From NCBI RefSeq assembly GCF_030270585.1, contig NZ_BSYI01000020.1, positions 1 to 64,000 of the forward strand: a stretch of 64,000 nucleotides of DNA, in the 5' to 3' direction. This document shows, piece after piece, positions 51,624 through 59,713 of the stretch. The position numbers and the translations under genes are program-made. Below the pieces are notes generated by a model. That model was given only the letters and a program-made list of their open reading frames with translations, searched no databases and was not told the origin of the DNA. Position 1 is the first letter of the stretch. Each line of letters opens with the position of its first letter. The stretch comes from Paralimibaculum aggregatum (GTDB lineage: Bacteria; Pseudomonadota; Alphaproteobacteria; Rhodobacterales; Rhodobacteraceae).

Positions 51624-52220
51624 TCAGCCCGGCGGCGGCGCCAGCATCGCCTGCCGCGCCAGCGCCCCGATCCGCCGGAGATAGAGCTCCTGCGACCAGC
51701 CGCAGACCCGGGTCAGGTGCTCCCAGTTGTGTACTGAAAGGATGGCGGAGAGCAGGTCGGTCGCCTCCTCCACCGACTGCCCCGGCGCGAGCCGCCCGTC
51801 CCGCGCCAGCGCCGCCACTGCCGCGTGGCAGCCCTCGCGGATCGCCGCCAGCCGGCCCTCCCAGGCGGCCCGCGCCGCCGCATCGGTCCGGCCGAGGGCG
51901 ATCAGCGCCCGCGCGACGCCGTGGATCTCGGGAATGTAGCCGCCCCAGGCCGCGACGAAGGCATCGAGCCGGGCCTCGCCGCTCCCTGCCGCCCGGCTCG
52001 CCGCGAGCCGCGCATCGACCCCCTTCACCGCGTCGACATGCCGGGTCACCGCCACCAGCAGCTCGGCGCGCGTCGGGAAATGCAGATAGACCGCCTGCCG
52101 GCTCACCCCCGCCGCCCTGGCGATGTCGGACATGCGCACCTCGCCGCCCTCCGGCGCCTCGAGCAGTTCCCAGGCCGCATCGAGAATGCGGCGCCTGGTT
52201 TCGGATCCCTCTCTTGACAC
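51624..52220 (-). CDS. TetR-family transcriptional repressor
   Basis: 198 residues. An N-terminal helix-turn-helix (about 8-55: SETRRRILDAAWELLE ... RMSDIARAAGVSRQAVYLHFPTRAELLVAV) is followed by a helical ligand-binding domain typical of the family. The GTG start at 52220 has GGAGG 7 bases upstream. It lies divergent from an NmrA-like gene, and copies of a palindromic site fall in the 89-base gap and over its own start, so self-repression and control of the neighbour are likely. Confidence 0.9.
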   Translation of the reverse strand: MSREGSETRRRILDAAWELLEAPEGGEVRMSDIARAAGVSRQAVYLHFPTRAELLVAVTRHVDAVKGVDARLAASRAAGSGEARLDAFVAAWGGYIPEIHGVARALIALGRTDAAARAAWEGRLAAIREGCHAAVAALARDGRLAPGQSVEEATDLLSAILSVHNWEHLTRVCGWSQELYLRRIGALARQAMLAPPPG

Positions 52221-52269
52221 CGTGTAAACCTCCGCTTATTTGACACCGTGTAAATTGTCACGATGTCAA
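52214..52269. promoter_or_regulatory. TetR operator array with overlapping promoter elements
   Basis: TTGACACCGTGTAAA occurs exactly at 52214-52228 and again at 52240-52254, 26 bases apart. Each is a near-palindrome centred on ACACCGTGT. A third, inverted copy with 12 of 15 matches follows at 52255-52269. The first copy supplies TTGACA as a -35, with TATTTG at 52237-52242 after 17 bases as a rightward -10 for the NmrA-like gene. The first copy also covers the GTG start of the TetR gene, so repressor bound there would block its own expression. Confidence 0.7.
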
Positions 52270-52309
52270 GCGCCCGGCAAGCCCCCGCGCGCCGCAAGGG
52301 AGAGACCCG

Positions 52310-53149
52310 ATGGACCATCTCGACGAGCCCCGTCCGATCCTCGTGATCGGCGCCACCGGCAAGACCGGCAGCCGCATCGCCCGCAGGCTGGCGGAGGCCG
52401 GGCACCCGGTGCGCCGCGGCGCGCGCGGCAGCGCCATCCCCTTCGACTGGGAGCGCCCGGAGACCTGGGCGGCGGCGCTTGCCGGCTGCCGCGCGGCCTA
52501 TGTCTCCTATTTCCCCGACCTCGCCTTCCCCGGCGCGGCCGAGAAGATCGCGGCGCTGACGGTGGCGGCGCGGGCCGCGGGGATCGAGCGCCTGGTGCTG
52601 CTCTCCGGCCGCGGCGAGCATCATGCCGAGCGCTGCGAGGAGATCGTCCGGCAGAGCGGCCTCGGCTTCACCCTCCTGCGCTGCGCCTGGTTCGCGCAGA
52701 ACTTCAGCGAGGGCTATCTGCACGCGCCGGTGCTGGCGGGGGAGATCGCGCTGCCCGGCGGGCAGGTGCGCGAGCCGATCGTCGATGTCGAGGACGTGGC
52801 GGAAGTCGCGGTCGCGGCGCTCACCGGGGAGGGCCATGACGGCGCGCTCTACGAGCTCACCGGCCCGCAGCTCCTGGGTTTTGCCGAGGCCGCGGCGGCG
52901 CTCTCGGCGGCGCTCGGGCGCGAGATCGCCTGGCGCCCGATCAGCCTCGCCGATTTCCATGCCGCGCTGCTGCCGCTCGGCGGCGCGATGGTGGCGGAGG
53001 TCTTCACCGGGATCGCCCGCGAGACGCTCGACGGCCGCAACCAGTGGCTCGGCGACGGGGTGCAGCGCGCCCTCGGCCGCCCGCCACGCAGCTTCGCCGC
53101 ATTCGCCCGCGCCGCCGCCGAGACCGGCGCCTGGTCCGACGCCGCCTGA
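52310..53149 (+). CDS. NmrA-like NAD(P)-binding oxidoreductase
   Basis: 279 residues, atypical SDR fold. Seen: ILVIGATGKTGSRIARRLAEAGHPV near 9 (cofactor loop GATGKTG), AALTVAARAAGIERLVLLSGRGEHHAE near 82, FTLLRCAWFAQNFSEG near 125 and IVDVEDVAEVAVAALTGEGHDGALYELTGP near 160. These are the standard blocks of NmrA/QOR2-type proteins, which act as redox sensors or quinone reductases. AAGGGAGAG precedes the ATG. Likely the main target of the divergent TetR repressor; such pairs usually respond to quinones or reactive aldehydes, which is inference. Confidence 0.88.
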   Translation: MDHLDEPRPILVIGATGKTGSRIARRLAEAGHPVRRGARGSAIPFDWERPETWAAALAGCRAAYVSYFPDLAFPGAAEKIAALTVAARAAGIERLVLLSGRGEHHAERCEEIVRQSGLGFTLLRCAWFAQNFSEGYLHAPVLAGEIALPGGQVREPIVDVEDVAEVAVAALTGEGHDGALYELTGPQLLGFAEAAAALSAALGREIAWRPISLADFHAALLPLGGAMVAEVFTGIARETLDGRNQWLGDGVQRALGRPPRSFAAFARAAAETGAWSDAA

Positions 53150-53170
53150 CCCCCGAACGGAGAAACCGAG

Positions 53171-53590
53171 ATGAGAATGCCAGACCTCCTCGCCGCCACC
53201 CTGTTCCTCGGCGGCGGCATCGCCGTCGGCATCGGCGGGGCCCTCCTGCTCGCGCCGCAGGGCTTCCAGGCCACCCAGGGCATCGCGCTCGGCGCCGACC
53301 CGGCGCTGCTGAGCGAGACCCGCGCCGGCGGCGGCGGGCTGCTCGCCATGGGGCTGCTGATGCTGGCCGGGGCGTTCCGCCCGGCCCTCGCCCACGGCGC
53401 CGGCACGGTGGCCGCCGGGGTCTATCTCGGCTATGGCCTCGCGCGCTGCATCGGCATGGCGCTCGACGGCTGGCCGGGGGACGGGCTCGCCATGGCCGCC
53501 GCGGCGGAGCTTGCCATCGGCGCGGCGGTGCTCGCGGCGCTCCGGCTCAGAACACCAGCCGCGGCAGCCATGTCGCGATCGCCGGCATGA
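53171..53590 (+). CDS. Small membrane protein (DUF4345-like)
   Basis: 139 residues with four hydrophobic spans (about 8-28, 55-72, 78-98, 105-125) and LSETRAGGGGLLAMGLLMLAGAFRP near 47, resembling the DUF4345 family. It follows the NmrA-like gene by 21 bases and is probably cotranscribed under TetR control. Its last 44 bases overlap the 3' end of the converging TRAP permease gene. Confidence 0.7.
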   Translation: MRMPDLLAATLFLGGGIAVGIGGALLLAPQGFQATQGIALGADPALLSETRAGGGGLLAMGLLMLAGAFRPALAHGAGTVAAGVYLGYGLARCIGMALDGWPGDGLAMAAAAELAIGAAVLAALRLRTPAAAAMSRSPA

Positions 53591-55097
53591 GCCCGATCAG
53601 CCCGATGCCGCAGATCTGCAGCAGGATGAACGGCACCACGCCGGCATAGATCTGCCCCGTCGAGATCTCCTTCGGCGCCGCCCCGCGCAGATAGAACAGC
53701 GAGAAGCCGAAGGGCGGCGTGAGGAAGGAGGTCTGCAGGTTGATCGCGATCAGCACCGAGAGCCAGAGCGGGTCATGCCCCATCAGGATCAGCGCGGGCG
53801 CCACCAGCGGCAGCACGATCACGGTGATCTCGACGAAATCGAGGAAGAAGCCGAGCACGAAGATCAGCAGCATGCAGAACAGCAGCGCCCCGGTGGCGCC
53901 ACCCGGCATCGCCTCGATGATCGCGCCGATGGTGTCCTCGCCGCCGAGCCCGACGAAGACCAGCGAGAACACGCTGGCGGTGAGGATGGTGGCGAAGATC
54001 ATCGCGGTGACGGTCATCGTCGAGGTCAGCGCCGGCACCAGCACCCCGCCCCGCCAGGCGCGCCACAGCGCCGCGCCCACCGCCACGAGGGCGAGCGCCG
54101 CGCAGGCCGCGTAGAGCAGGCCGAGCGCCAGCTCCGGCGCCCCGGCATCGCTGCGCTGCAGCCGCACCGGCGCCAGCCCCGCCATCACCGCGACGAAGAT
54201 CAGCGCCCCGGCCCCCGCGAGGATCAGCCAGGGCGTCACCCCCTGGCGCCGGCCGGCCATCAGGATCGCGCCGATGGCGCCCACCGAGGCCGCCTCGGTC
54301 GGCGTCGCCACCCCGCCGAGGATCGCCCCCAGCACCGCGACGATCAGCAGGATCGGCGGCACCACCGCGCCGAGGATCTCGAGCGGCGCGGGCGTCGCCT
54401 CGAGCCGCTCCAGCGCCGGCGCATCGCCCGGCCTGAGCGCGCCGCGCACGGCGATGTAGAGGATGTAGATCGCCACCAGCGCCAGCCCCGGCATCAGCGC
54501 GCTGGCAAAGAGCTGGCCGACGGAGATCGTGTCGATGGTGAACTTGCCCTCGGCATACTGCGCCTGCTGGTAGGCGCTCGACATCACGTCGGACAGGATG
54601 ATCAGCAGCGTCGAGGGCGGGATGATCTGGCCGAGCGTGCCGGCGGTGCAGACGAGGCCGGAGGCCAGCCGCGGGTCGTAGCCGGCGCGCAGCATGGTGG
54701 GCAGCGCGATCATCCCCATGGCGATCACCGTGGCGCCGACGATCCCGGTGGAGGCCGCCAGCAGCGCCCCGACCAGCACCACCGAGATGCCGAGCCCGCC
54801 GCGCATCCGCCCGAACAGCCGCCCCATGGTCTCGAGCAGCTCCTCGGCGATGCGGCTCTTCTCCAGCACCGTGCCCATCAGCACGAAGAGCGGGATCGCG
54901 ATCAGCACGTCGTTGGTCAGCACGCCATAGACCCGCTGGCCGAGCGCGCCGAGCAGCGCGATGTCCATCTGCCCGCTGGCCCAGCCGAGATAGGCGAAGG
55001 CGATGGCGACGCCCGAGATGCTGAAGGAGACCGGGAAGCCGAGCAGGATGCAGCCGATCAGCGCGGCAAACATGATGAGGTCGAGATGCGCGATCAT
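53547..55097 (-). CDS. dctM: TRAP transporter large permease (DctM type, extended form)
   Basis: 516 residues, longer than the usual 425-440. The opening (IMFAALIGCILLGFPVSFSISGVAIAFAYLG), ALGQRVYGVLTNDVLIAIPLFVLMGTVLEKSRIAEELLETMGRLFG and LVCTAGTLGQIIPPSTLLIIL near 150 are standard DctM blocks, as is GFFLDFVEITVIVLPLVAPAL near 415. The extra length is an insertion of about 80 residues with two hydrophobic spans near 285-360, as in the subgroup linked to mannitol/chloroaromatic annotations. Large membrane subunit of a sodium-driven uptake system for organic acids. Start overlaps the dctQ stop (ATGA). Confidence 0.92.
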   Translation of the reverse strand: MIAHLDLIMFAALIGCILLGFPVSFSISGVAIAFAYLGWASGQMDIALLGALGQRVYGVLTNDVLIAIPLFVLMGTVLEKSRIAEELLETMGRLFGRMRGGLGISVVLVGALLAASTGIVGATVIAMGMIALPTMLRAGYDPRLASGLVCTAGTLGQIIPPSTLLIILSDVMSSAYQQAQYAEGKFTIDTISVGQLFASALMPGLALVAIYILYIAVRGALRPGDAPALERLEATPAPLEILGAVVPPILLIVAVLGAILGGVATPTEAASVGAIGAILMAGRRQGVTPWLILAGAGALIFVAVMAGLAPVRLQRSDAGAPELALGLLYAACAALALVAVGAALWRAWRGGVLVPALTSTMTVTAMIFATILTASVFSLVFVGLGGEDTIGAIIEAMPGGATGALLFCMLLIFVLGFFLDFVEITVIVLPLVAPALILMGHDPLWLSVLIAINLQTSFLTPPFGFSLFYLRGAAPKEISTGQIYAGVVPFILLQICGIGLIGLMPAIATWLPRLVF

Positions 55098-55597
55098 GCC
55101 GCCGGCTCCCCGAGCCGCAGCAGCGCGCGCAGCAGGCAGGCCAGCGACTGCACCAGCAGCAGCACGCAGAACGCCGGGATCAGCGATTTCAGCAGGAACA
55201 CCGCCGGGATGCCGCCCACCGAGATCGGCCCCTCGAGCACCGCCCAGGCGTTCACCACCGAGGGCCAGGACCAGTAGAGCAGCGCCAGCATCGAGGGCGC
55301 CAGCAGGAAGACATGGCCGAAGGCGTCGATCAGCGCGCGCCGCCGCGCCGGCGCCCGGGCATAGAAGATGTCGACCCGGACATGACCGTCGACCAGCAGC
55401 GTGTAGCCCGCGCCGAGCATGAACAGCATGGCATGGCCGTAGAGCACGCTCTCGTTCACCGCGATCGAGCTCACCCCGAAGACATAGCGCAGCAGCACCA
55501 CGGCGAACTGCACCAGCACCATGGCGAGGGCCAGCCAGCGCACCGTGCGGCCGACCGCCAGATTGATCCTGTCGAGCAGATCGGCGAGGCGCGCCAT
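55094..55597 (-). CDS. dctQ: TRAP transporter small permease (DctQ type)
   Basis: 167 residues, four membrane spans. Seen: INLAVGRTVRWLALAMVLVQFAVVLLRYVFGVSSIAVNESVLYGHAMLFMLGAGYTLLVDGHVRVDIFY, the typical DctQ pattern with RYVFG and the NE/HVRVD loop. Second gene of the leftward TRAP unit: 75 bases after dctP and overlapping dctM by 4 bases. Confidence 0.92.
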   Translation of the reverse strand: MARLADLLDRINLAVGRTVRWLALAMVLVQFAVVLLRYVFGVSSIAVNESVLYGHAMLFMLGAGYTLLVDGHVRVDIFYARAPARRRALIDAFGHVFLLAPSMLALLYWSWPSVVNAWAVLEGPISVGGIPAVFLLKSLIPAFCVLLLVQSLACLLRALLRLGEPAA

Positions 55598-55672
55598 GGC
55601 CGTCCCCCAGTCATGCAGGAGCCGGTGCGCGAGGCGCGCGCACCGGCCGGAGAGGCCCGGAGGCCCCGGCGA

Positions 55673-56758
55673 TCACCAGCCGAAGACGCTCGCGCGGGCG
55701 TTCATCTGGCCGTTGTCGGCATAGCTCATATAGGCGCCGACGGTATCGCGATAGGCCAGGAAGCTCTCGGTGATGCGCACCACCAGCTCGTCGTCGTCCT
55801 CGCGCAGCTCCGCCATCACCTCGCCGGCGGCGGTGCCCATCGCCGCGATCACGCTGTCCGGAAGCTTCCGCACCTGCACGCCCTGGTCGGCCACCAGCTG
55901 CTTCAGCGCCAGCGCGTGCTTGGTGGTGTATTCGGTCCAGACATCGTTGTAGAGCGAGGAACAGGCGACCCCGAGCACCGCCTTCAGATCGTCCGGCAGC
56001 GCGGCATAGGCCTCGGCGTTGACCGCGCATTCCTCGGCCGAGGAGGGCTCGCCGACACCCGGCCAGTAGTAGTTCTTGGCGACCTGGTAGAAGCCGAGCG
56101 CGCTGTCGGTCCAGGGCCCGATGAACTCGCCGGCATCCAGCGCGCCCGACTGCAGCGCCTGGAACATGTCGCGCCCGCCCATCGCCTGCACCGCCATGCC
56201 GAGGCGCGCGCACATCTCCGAGGCGAGCCCGGTGGTGCGGAACTTCAGGCCCTTGAGATCGTCCACCGAGGCGATCTCGGTGCGGAACCAGCCGGCCCAT
56301 TGCGGCCCCGAGTTGCCGCACAGGAAGGGCTTGAGGTTGAAGCGGCCATACATCTCGTCATAGAGCGCCTGGCCGCCGCCATGGGCGAGCCAGCCGACCT
56401 GCTCGTCGGCGCGCAGGCCGAAGGGCTGCGAGCCGAACAGCAGGATGCCCTTGGACTTCGAGCCCCAGTAGGCCGGCACCGCGTGGTAGAGCTGCGCGGT
56501 GCCCTCGGAGACCGCGTCGAAGACCCCGCGCCCCGGCACCAGCTCGCCGGCGGCATGGAGCTTCACCTCGAGCCGGCCGCCGGAGAGCGTGGTGATCCGG
56601 TCCGCCAGCATCTGCGCCGCGACGCCCGGTCCCGGCAGGTTGCGCGGCCAGGCGGTGACCATGTTCCAGCGCAGCACGTCCTGCGCGATGGCGGGCGTGG
56701 CCAGCGCCGCCGCGGCGGTGCCGAGAGCGGCCGATTGCAGGAGTTCACGTCGTTTCAT
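55673..56758 (-). CDS. dctP: TRAP transporter periplasmic binding protein (DctP/TakP-like)
   Basis: 361 residues with a Tat-like signal peptide (MKRRELLQSAALGTAAAALATPAIAQ, cleavage near 25). Seen: LRWNMVTAWPRNLPGPGVAAQMLADRITTLSGGRLEVKLHAAGELVPG near 29, FRTTGLASEMCARLGMAVQAMGGRDMFQALQSGALDAGEFIGPWTDSALGFYQVAKNYYWPG near 165-230. The SQP, W-RTE and MF/ALQSGALDA blocks match TakP-type binders of 2-oxo acids, though ligand specificity is not certain. AGGGG precedes the ATG. First gene of the transporter unit; its leader contains or follows the long inverted repeat at 56904-56988. Confidence 0.9.
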   Translation of the reverse strand: MKRRELLQSAALGTAAAALATPAIAQDVLRWNMVTAWPRNLPGPGVAAQMLADRITTLSGGRLEVKLHAAGELVPGRGVFDAVSEGTAQLYHAVPAYWGSKSKGILLFGSQPFGLRADEQVGWLAHGGGQALYDEMYGRFNLKPFLCGNSGPQWAGWFRTEIASVDDLKGLKFRTTGLASEMCARLGMAVQAMGGRDMFQALQSGALDAGEFIGPWTDSALGFYQVAKNYYWPGVGEPSSAEECAVNAEAYAALPDDLKAVLGVACSSLYNDVWTEYTTKHALALKQLVADQGVQVRKLPDSVIAAMGTAAGEVMAELREDDDELVVRITESFLAYRDTVGAYMSYADNGQMNARASVFGW

Positions 56759-56903
56759 CTTGGCATCCCCTTTGCTGCAGGACCCGCGGAGCCGCGGGAG
56801 ACGGGTTGCGGGCCGCGCGGCCCGGCCGGCGCGATGCGCCCTGACCGACTGTCCGGGCAGCAGCAGGGAAAAATCAAGAGCAGAAACCGAAGCCGCGGCC
56901 AAT

Positions 56904-56988
56904 CCCCGCCGCCCCGGCGCGGCGCGGGGGCGGGGGCGGGGTGGGCGGGCGGGCGCCCCCGTTCCCGCGCCGCGCCGGGGCGGCGGGG
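56904..56988. repeat. 25-bp perfect inverted repeat enclosing a G-quadruplex motif
   Basis: The arm 56904-56928 is the exact reverse complement of 56964-56988, with a 35-base spacer. Across the left arm's end and the spacer the + strand has six runs of at least three G separated by single bases (56926-56953), an unusually strong G-quadruplex motif. It starts 14 bases after the stop of the leftward crotonase-fusion gene and lies 146 bases upstream of dctP. A terminator and insulator between the two leftward units is likely. A T-tract (TTTTT) occurs only further downstream. Confidence 0.8.
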
Positions 56989-57002
56989 TCCGGGCGCCCG
57001 GC

Positions 57003-58670
57003 TCAGGCCGGGAAGCGGCCGGTCCCTGCCACGCGGGCGATCAGCGCCGGCGGCGGCGGCATCGCGCCCCCGGCGGCAAGCTGCGCCAGGTCCGCCGCCA
57101 CGCGGTCCAGCCCCCGCGCCTCGGCGCGGTGCATCGGCCCGCCGCGCCAGCGGGGAAAGCCGCAGCCATGGATCGCCGCGAGGTCGATATCCGCCGCGCG
57201 CCGCGCGATGCCCGCCTCGAGCAGCCGGGCGCCGGCATCGACGAGGGCGAGGCAGATCCGCTCGGCGATCTCCCCGTCCCCGTCCCGCGGCGCCCCGCTG
57301 CCTGCGGCTTCCGGCAGCGCGAGAGCCGCCGGGTCGAAGCCGAACCGCGCCAGCGCCTCCCCGAGCGCGCCAGGCGGCGTGCCGCCGGCCAGCAGCCGCC
57401 CGATCTGCGCCGCCGCCGCCGCTCCGAGCGCGTGGGCGATGCCCTCCCCGCCCGGGCCGGTCAGCACGGGCACCCGGCCGATGGCCCGCGCCAGCGCGAT
57501 GCCGGTGGCGGCAGCATCGGGCGATGTCGCCGGGCCCTGCACGACCTCGAGCAACCGCATGCCGGGATTGCCGAAGCGCAGGCCGATCACCCGGCCCGGA
57601 TCGGCGAGACCCGGCACCGCCAGGGCCGGATCCCCGGCGACGGCCAGCACCGCATCCGGCTTCAGCGCCGCCGCGAGTGCCTGCAGCGCCGCCGGCTCCG
57701 CATCGCCGGCAATCGCGAGGTCCGCTTCTGCCGCCGGCACCGCCTCGAGCCGAGAATCGGCCAGACCGGCGGCGATCTCCTCCGGCGCGCCCGCAGCCAG
57801 GGCGACCCGGCGCAGCGGGTGCGGCCGCGCGCCGCCAAGCTCCGGGGGTTTCGCCGCCGCCCGTTCGGCGAAGAAGACATGGCGCAGCGCCCGTGCCTCC
57901 GCGGCATCGCGGAGCGCGAGGAAGGTCTGCCGCTCGAAGGCCAGCGCCGCCGCGGCCTCCGTCTCCACCGCCCGGCGCAGGCAGGCGAGGGCATGGCCCG
58001 GCGCCCCTGCCCCCTGCGCGAGCCGCGCCGCCTCCGCCGCCCAGAAGCCCGGACCGGGCCGCGAGACCGGCGCCCGGGAAGCCAGCGGCGCCGGCAGCGG
58101 CCGCCCCGCGATCCCGCCGGCGAAGGCGATTGCCGCCGCCTCGAGATCCTCCTCCGCGACCCGGTCGAGAAGGCCGAGCGACGCCGCCTCCCCCGCACCG
58201 ACCCGGCGCCCCGAGGTCACCATCTCCACCGCCACCTCCGCCGGCACCAGCCGCGGCAGGCGCACCGTGCCGCCGGCGCCGGGCACGATCCCGAGCGTCA
58301 CCTCCGGCAGGCCGAGCTGCGCCGTCGCCGCCGCCAGGCGGTAGTGGCAGCCGAGCGCGAGCTCGAGTCCGCCGCCGAGGGCCGTGCCGTGGATCGCCGC
58401 CACCCAGGGCTTCGATGCCGCCTCGATCCGCGCGATCACCTCCGGCAGCGAGGGCGGCTCGGCCGGCCTGCCGAACTCGGTGATGTCGGCGCCCGCAGGA
58501 AAGGTGCGCCCCTGCCCGATCAGCACCACCGCGCGCACCGCCGGATCGGCCTCCAGCGCGGCCGCCGCCGCGGCGATGCCGGCGCGCAACGCATGGCCGA
58601 GCGCGTTGACCGGCGGGCTGTCGAGCCGCACCAGCGCAATCTCCCCCGCCCGCCCGATCGTCACCGCCAT
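57003..58670 (-). CDS. Crotonase fused to a degenerate 3-hydroxyacyl-CoA dehydrogenase region
   Basis: 555 residues, short for the 700-residue FadB/FadJ type. The N-terminal crotonase is intact: GRTFPAGADITEF near 62, AAIHGTALGGGLELALGCHYRLAAATAQLGLPEVTLGIVPGAGGT near 100-145, with both catalytic Glu (in GGLELAL and LPEV). After about 290 the dehydrogenase part lacks the GxGxxG NAD loop and about 70 residues, and the catalytic-His block reads GLRFGNPGMRLLEVVQG near 360, Arg replacing His. The C-terminal helical part (IARRAADIDLAAIHGCGFPRWRGGPM near 500) is retained. It should be a hydratase with a structural tail. ATG at 58670 has GGGAGGG upstream. Divergent from a PaaG-like gene. Confidence 0.82.
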   Translation of the reverse strand: MAVTIGRAGEIALVRLDSPPVNALGHALRAGIAAAAAALEADPAVRAVVLIGQGRTFPAGADITEFGRPAEPPSLPEVIARIEAASKPWVAAIHGTALGGGLELALGCHYRLAAATAQLGLPEVTLGIVPGAGGTVRLPRLVPAEVAVEMVTSGRRVGAGEAASLGLLDRVAEEDLEAAAIAFAGGIAGRPLPAPLASRAPVSRPGPGFWAAEAARLAQGAGAPGHALACLRRAVETEAAAALAFERQTFLALRDAAEARALRHVFFAERAAAKPPELGGARPHPLRRVALAAGAPEEIAAGLADSRLEAVPAAEADLAIAGDAEPAALQALAAALKPDAVLAVAGDPALAVPGLADPGRVIGLRFGNPGMRLLEVVQGPATSPDAAATGIALARAIGRVPVLTGPGGEGIAHALGAAAAAQIGRLLAGGTPPGALGEALARFGFDPAALALPEAAGSGAPRDGDGEIAERICLALVDAGARLLEAGIARRAADIDLAAIHGCGFPRWRGGPMHRAEARGLDRVAADLAQLAAGGAMPPPPALIARVAGTGRFPA

Positions 58671-58838
58671 CGCCCGCCCTCCCGCCGTGATCCGTCCGGC
58701 CGAGCCTTGCATGGCCCGCCCCGGCTTGCCAGCCGCCGCGGCGCGGCACGCAAAGCCGCCATGCATCCGGCGCATTGACCGCCGGCCCGCTTTGCGCAAC
58801 GCCTTGGAGAGAAGCAAGGAACCGCGAGGGAGGACACC

Positions 58839-59633
58839 ATGTCGGACACTGCCTGCCTGGCCGCGACGCTCGACCACGGCGTGCTGAAGCTCACCCTCAA
58901 CCGGCCGGAGACGCTCAACGCCTTCACCGCCGAGATGGGGCGGAGCCTGATCGCCGCGCTCGAGGTCGCCCGCGACGACGACGCGGTGCGCGCGGTGCTG
59001 CTGACCGGGGCCGGGCGCGGCTTCTGCGCCGGGCAGGACCTGACCGAGCGCGATCCCGCCAGCCGCACCGGCCCGCCGGATCTCGGCGAGACGCTGGAGC
59101 GGTTCTACAACCCCGTGGTCCGGCTGATCCGCAGCATCGAGAAGCCGGTGATCTGTGCCGTCAACGGCGTTGCCGCCGGCGCCGGAGCGAACATCGCGCT
59201 GGCCTGCGACATCGTGATCGCCGCCAACACCGCGCGCTTCATCCAGGCCTTCTCGAAGATCGGGCTGATCCCGGATTGCGGCGGCACCTGGACGCTCACC
59301 CGGATGCTCGGCGAGGCCCGGGCCAAGGCGCTGGCGCTCACCGCCGAGCCGCTGGAGGCCGACACCGCCGCGGCCTGGGGGCTGATCTGGCGCACCTGCC
59401 CGGCGGTCGATCTGCCGGTGGAGGCGGAGGCGCTGGCCCGCCGCCTCGCCGCCGGGCCGACCCGGGCGCTCGGGCTGACCAAGCGGGCGATCCAGGCCGC
59501 CGGGGCGCAGTCGCTCGATGCCCAGCTCGACCTCGAGCGCGACCTGCAGCGCGAGGCCGGGCGGAGCGCCGACCATGCCGAGGGCGTCGCCGCCTTCCTC
59601 GAGAAGCGCCCGGCGCAGTTCACCGGCCGCTGA
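58839..59633 (+). CDS. paaG: Enoyl-CoA hydratase/isomerase, PaaG-like
   Basis: 264 residues, one crotonase domain. Seen: LTLNRPETLNAFTAEMG near 18, GRGFCAGQDLTERD near 65, VNGVAAGAGANIALACDIVIAAN near 108 (oxyanion hole) and SKIGLIPDCGGTWTLTRMLG near 143, whose Asp is the residue conserved in PaaG isomerases, in place of Glu in true hydratases. PaaG isomerises ring-epoxide CoA and also shifts enoyl-CoA double bonds. No phenylacetate genes are adjacent, so a beta-oxidation role is as likely. It faces the crotonase-fusion gene; the 168-base gap includes the palindrome TTGCGCAA (58792-58799). Confidence 0.85.
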   Translation: MSDTACLAATLDHGVLKLTLNRPETLNAFTAEMGRSLIAALEVARDDDAVRAVLLTGAGRGFCAGQDLTERDPASRTGPPDLGETLERFYNPVVRLIRSIEKPVICAVNGVAAGAGANIALACDIVIAANTARFIQAFSKIGLIPDCGGTWTLTRMLGEARAKALALTAEPLEADTAAAWGLIWRTCPAVDLPVEAEALARRLAAGPTRALGLTKRAIQAAGAQSLDAQLDLERDLQREAGRSADHAEGVAAFLEKRPAQFTGR

Positions 59634-59713
59634 AGCGCTGCCTGCCGTGCAGGCGGGTCGCCAGCCGCCATGCACGGCCGGCAGGAAACCGGATGACCGA
59701 CCGGGAGGCCGAG

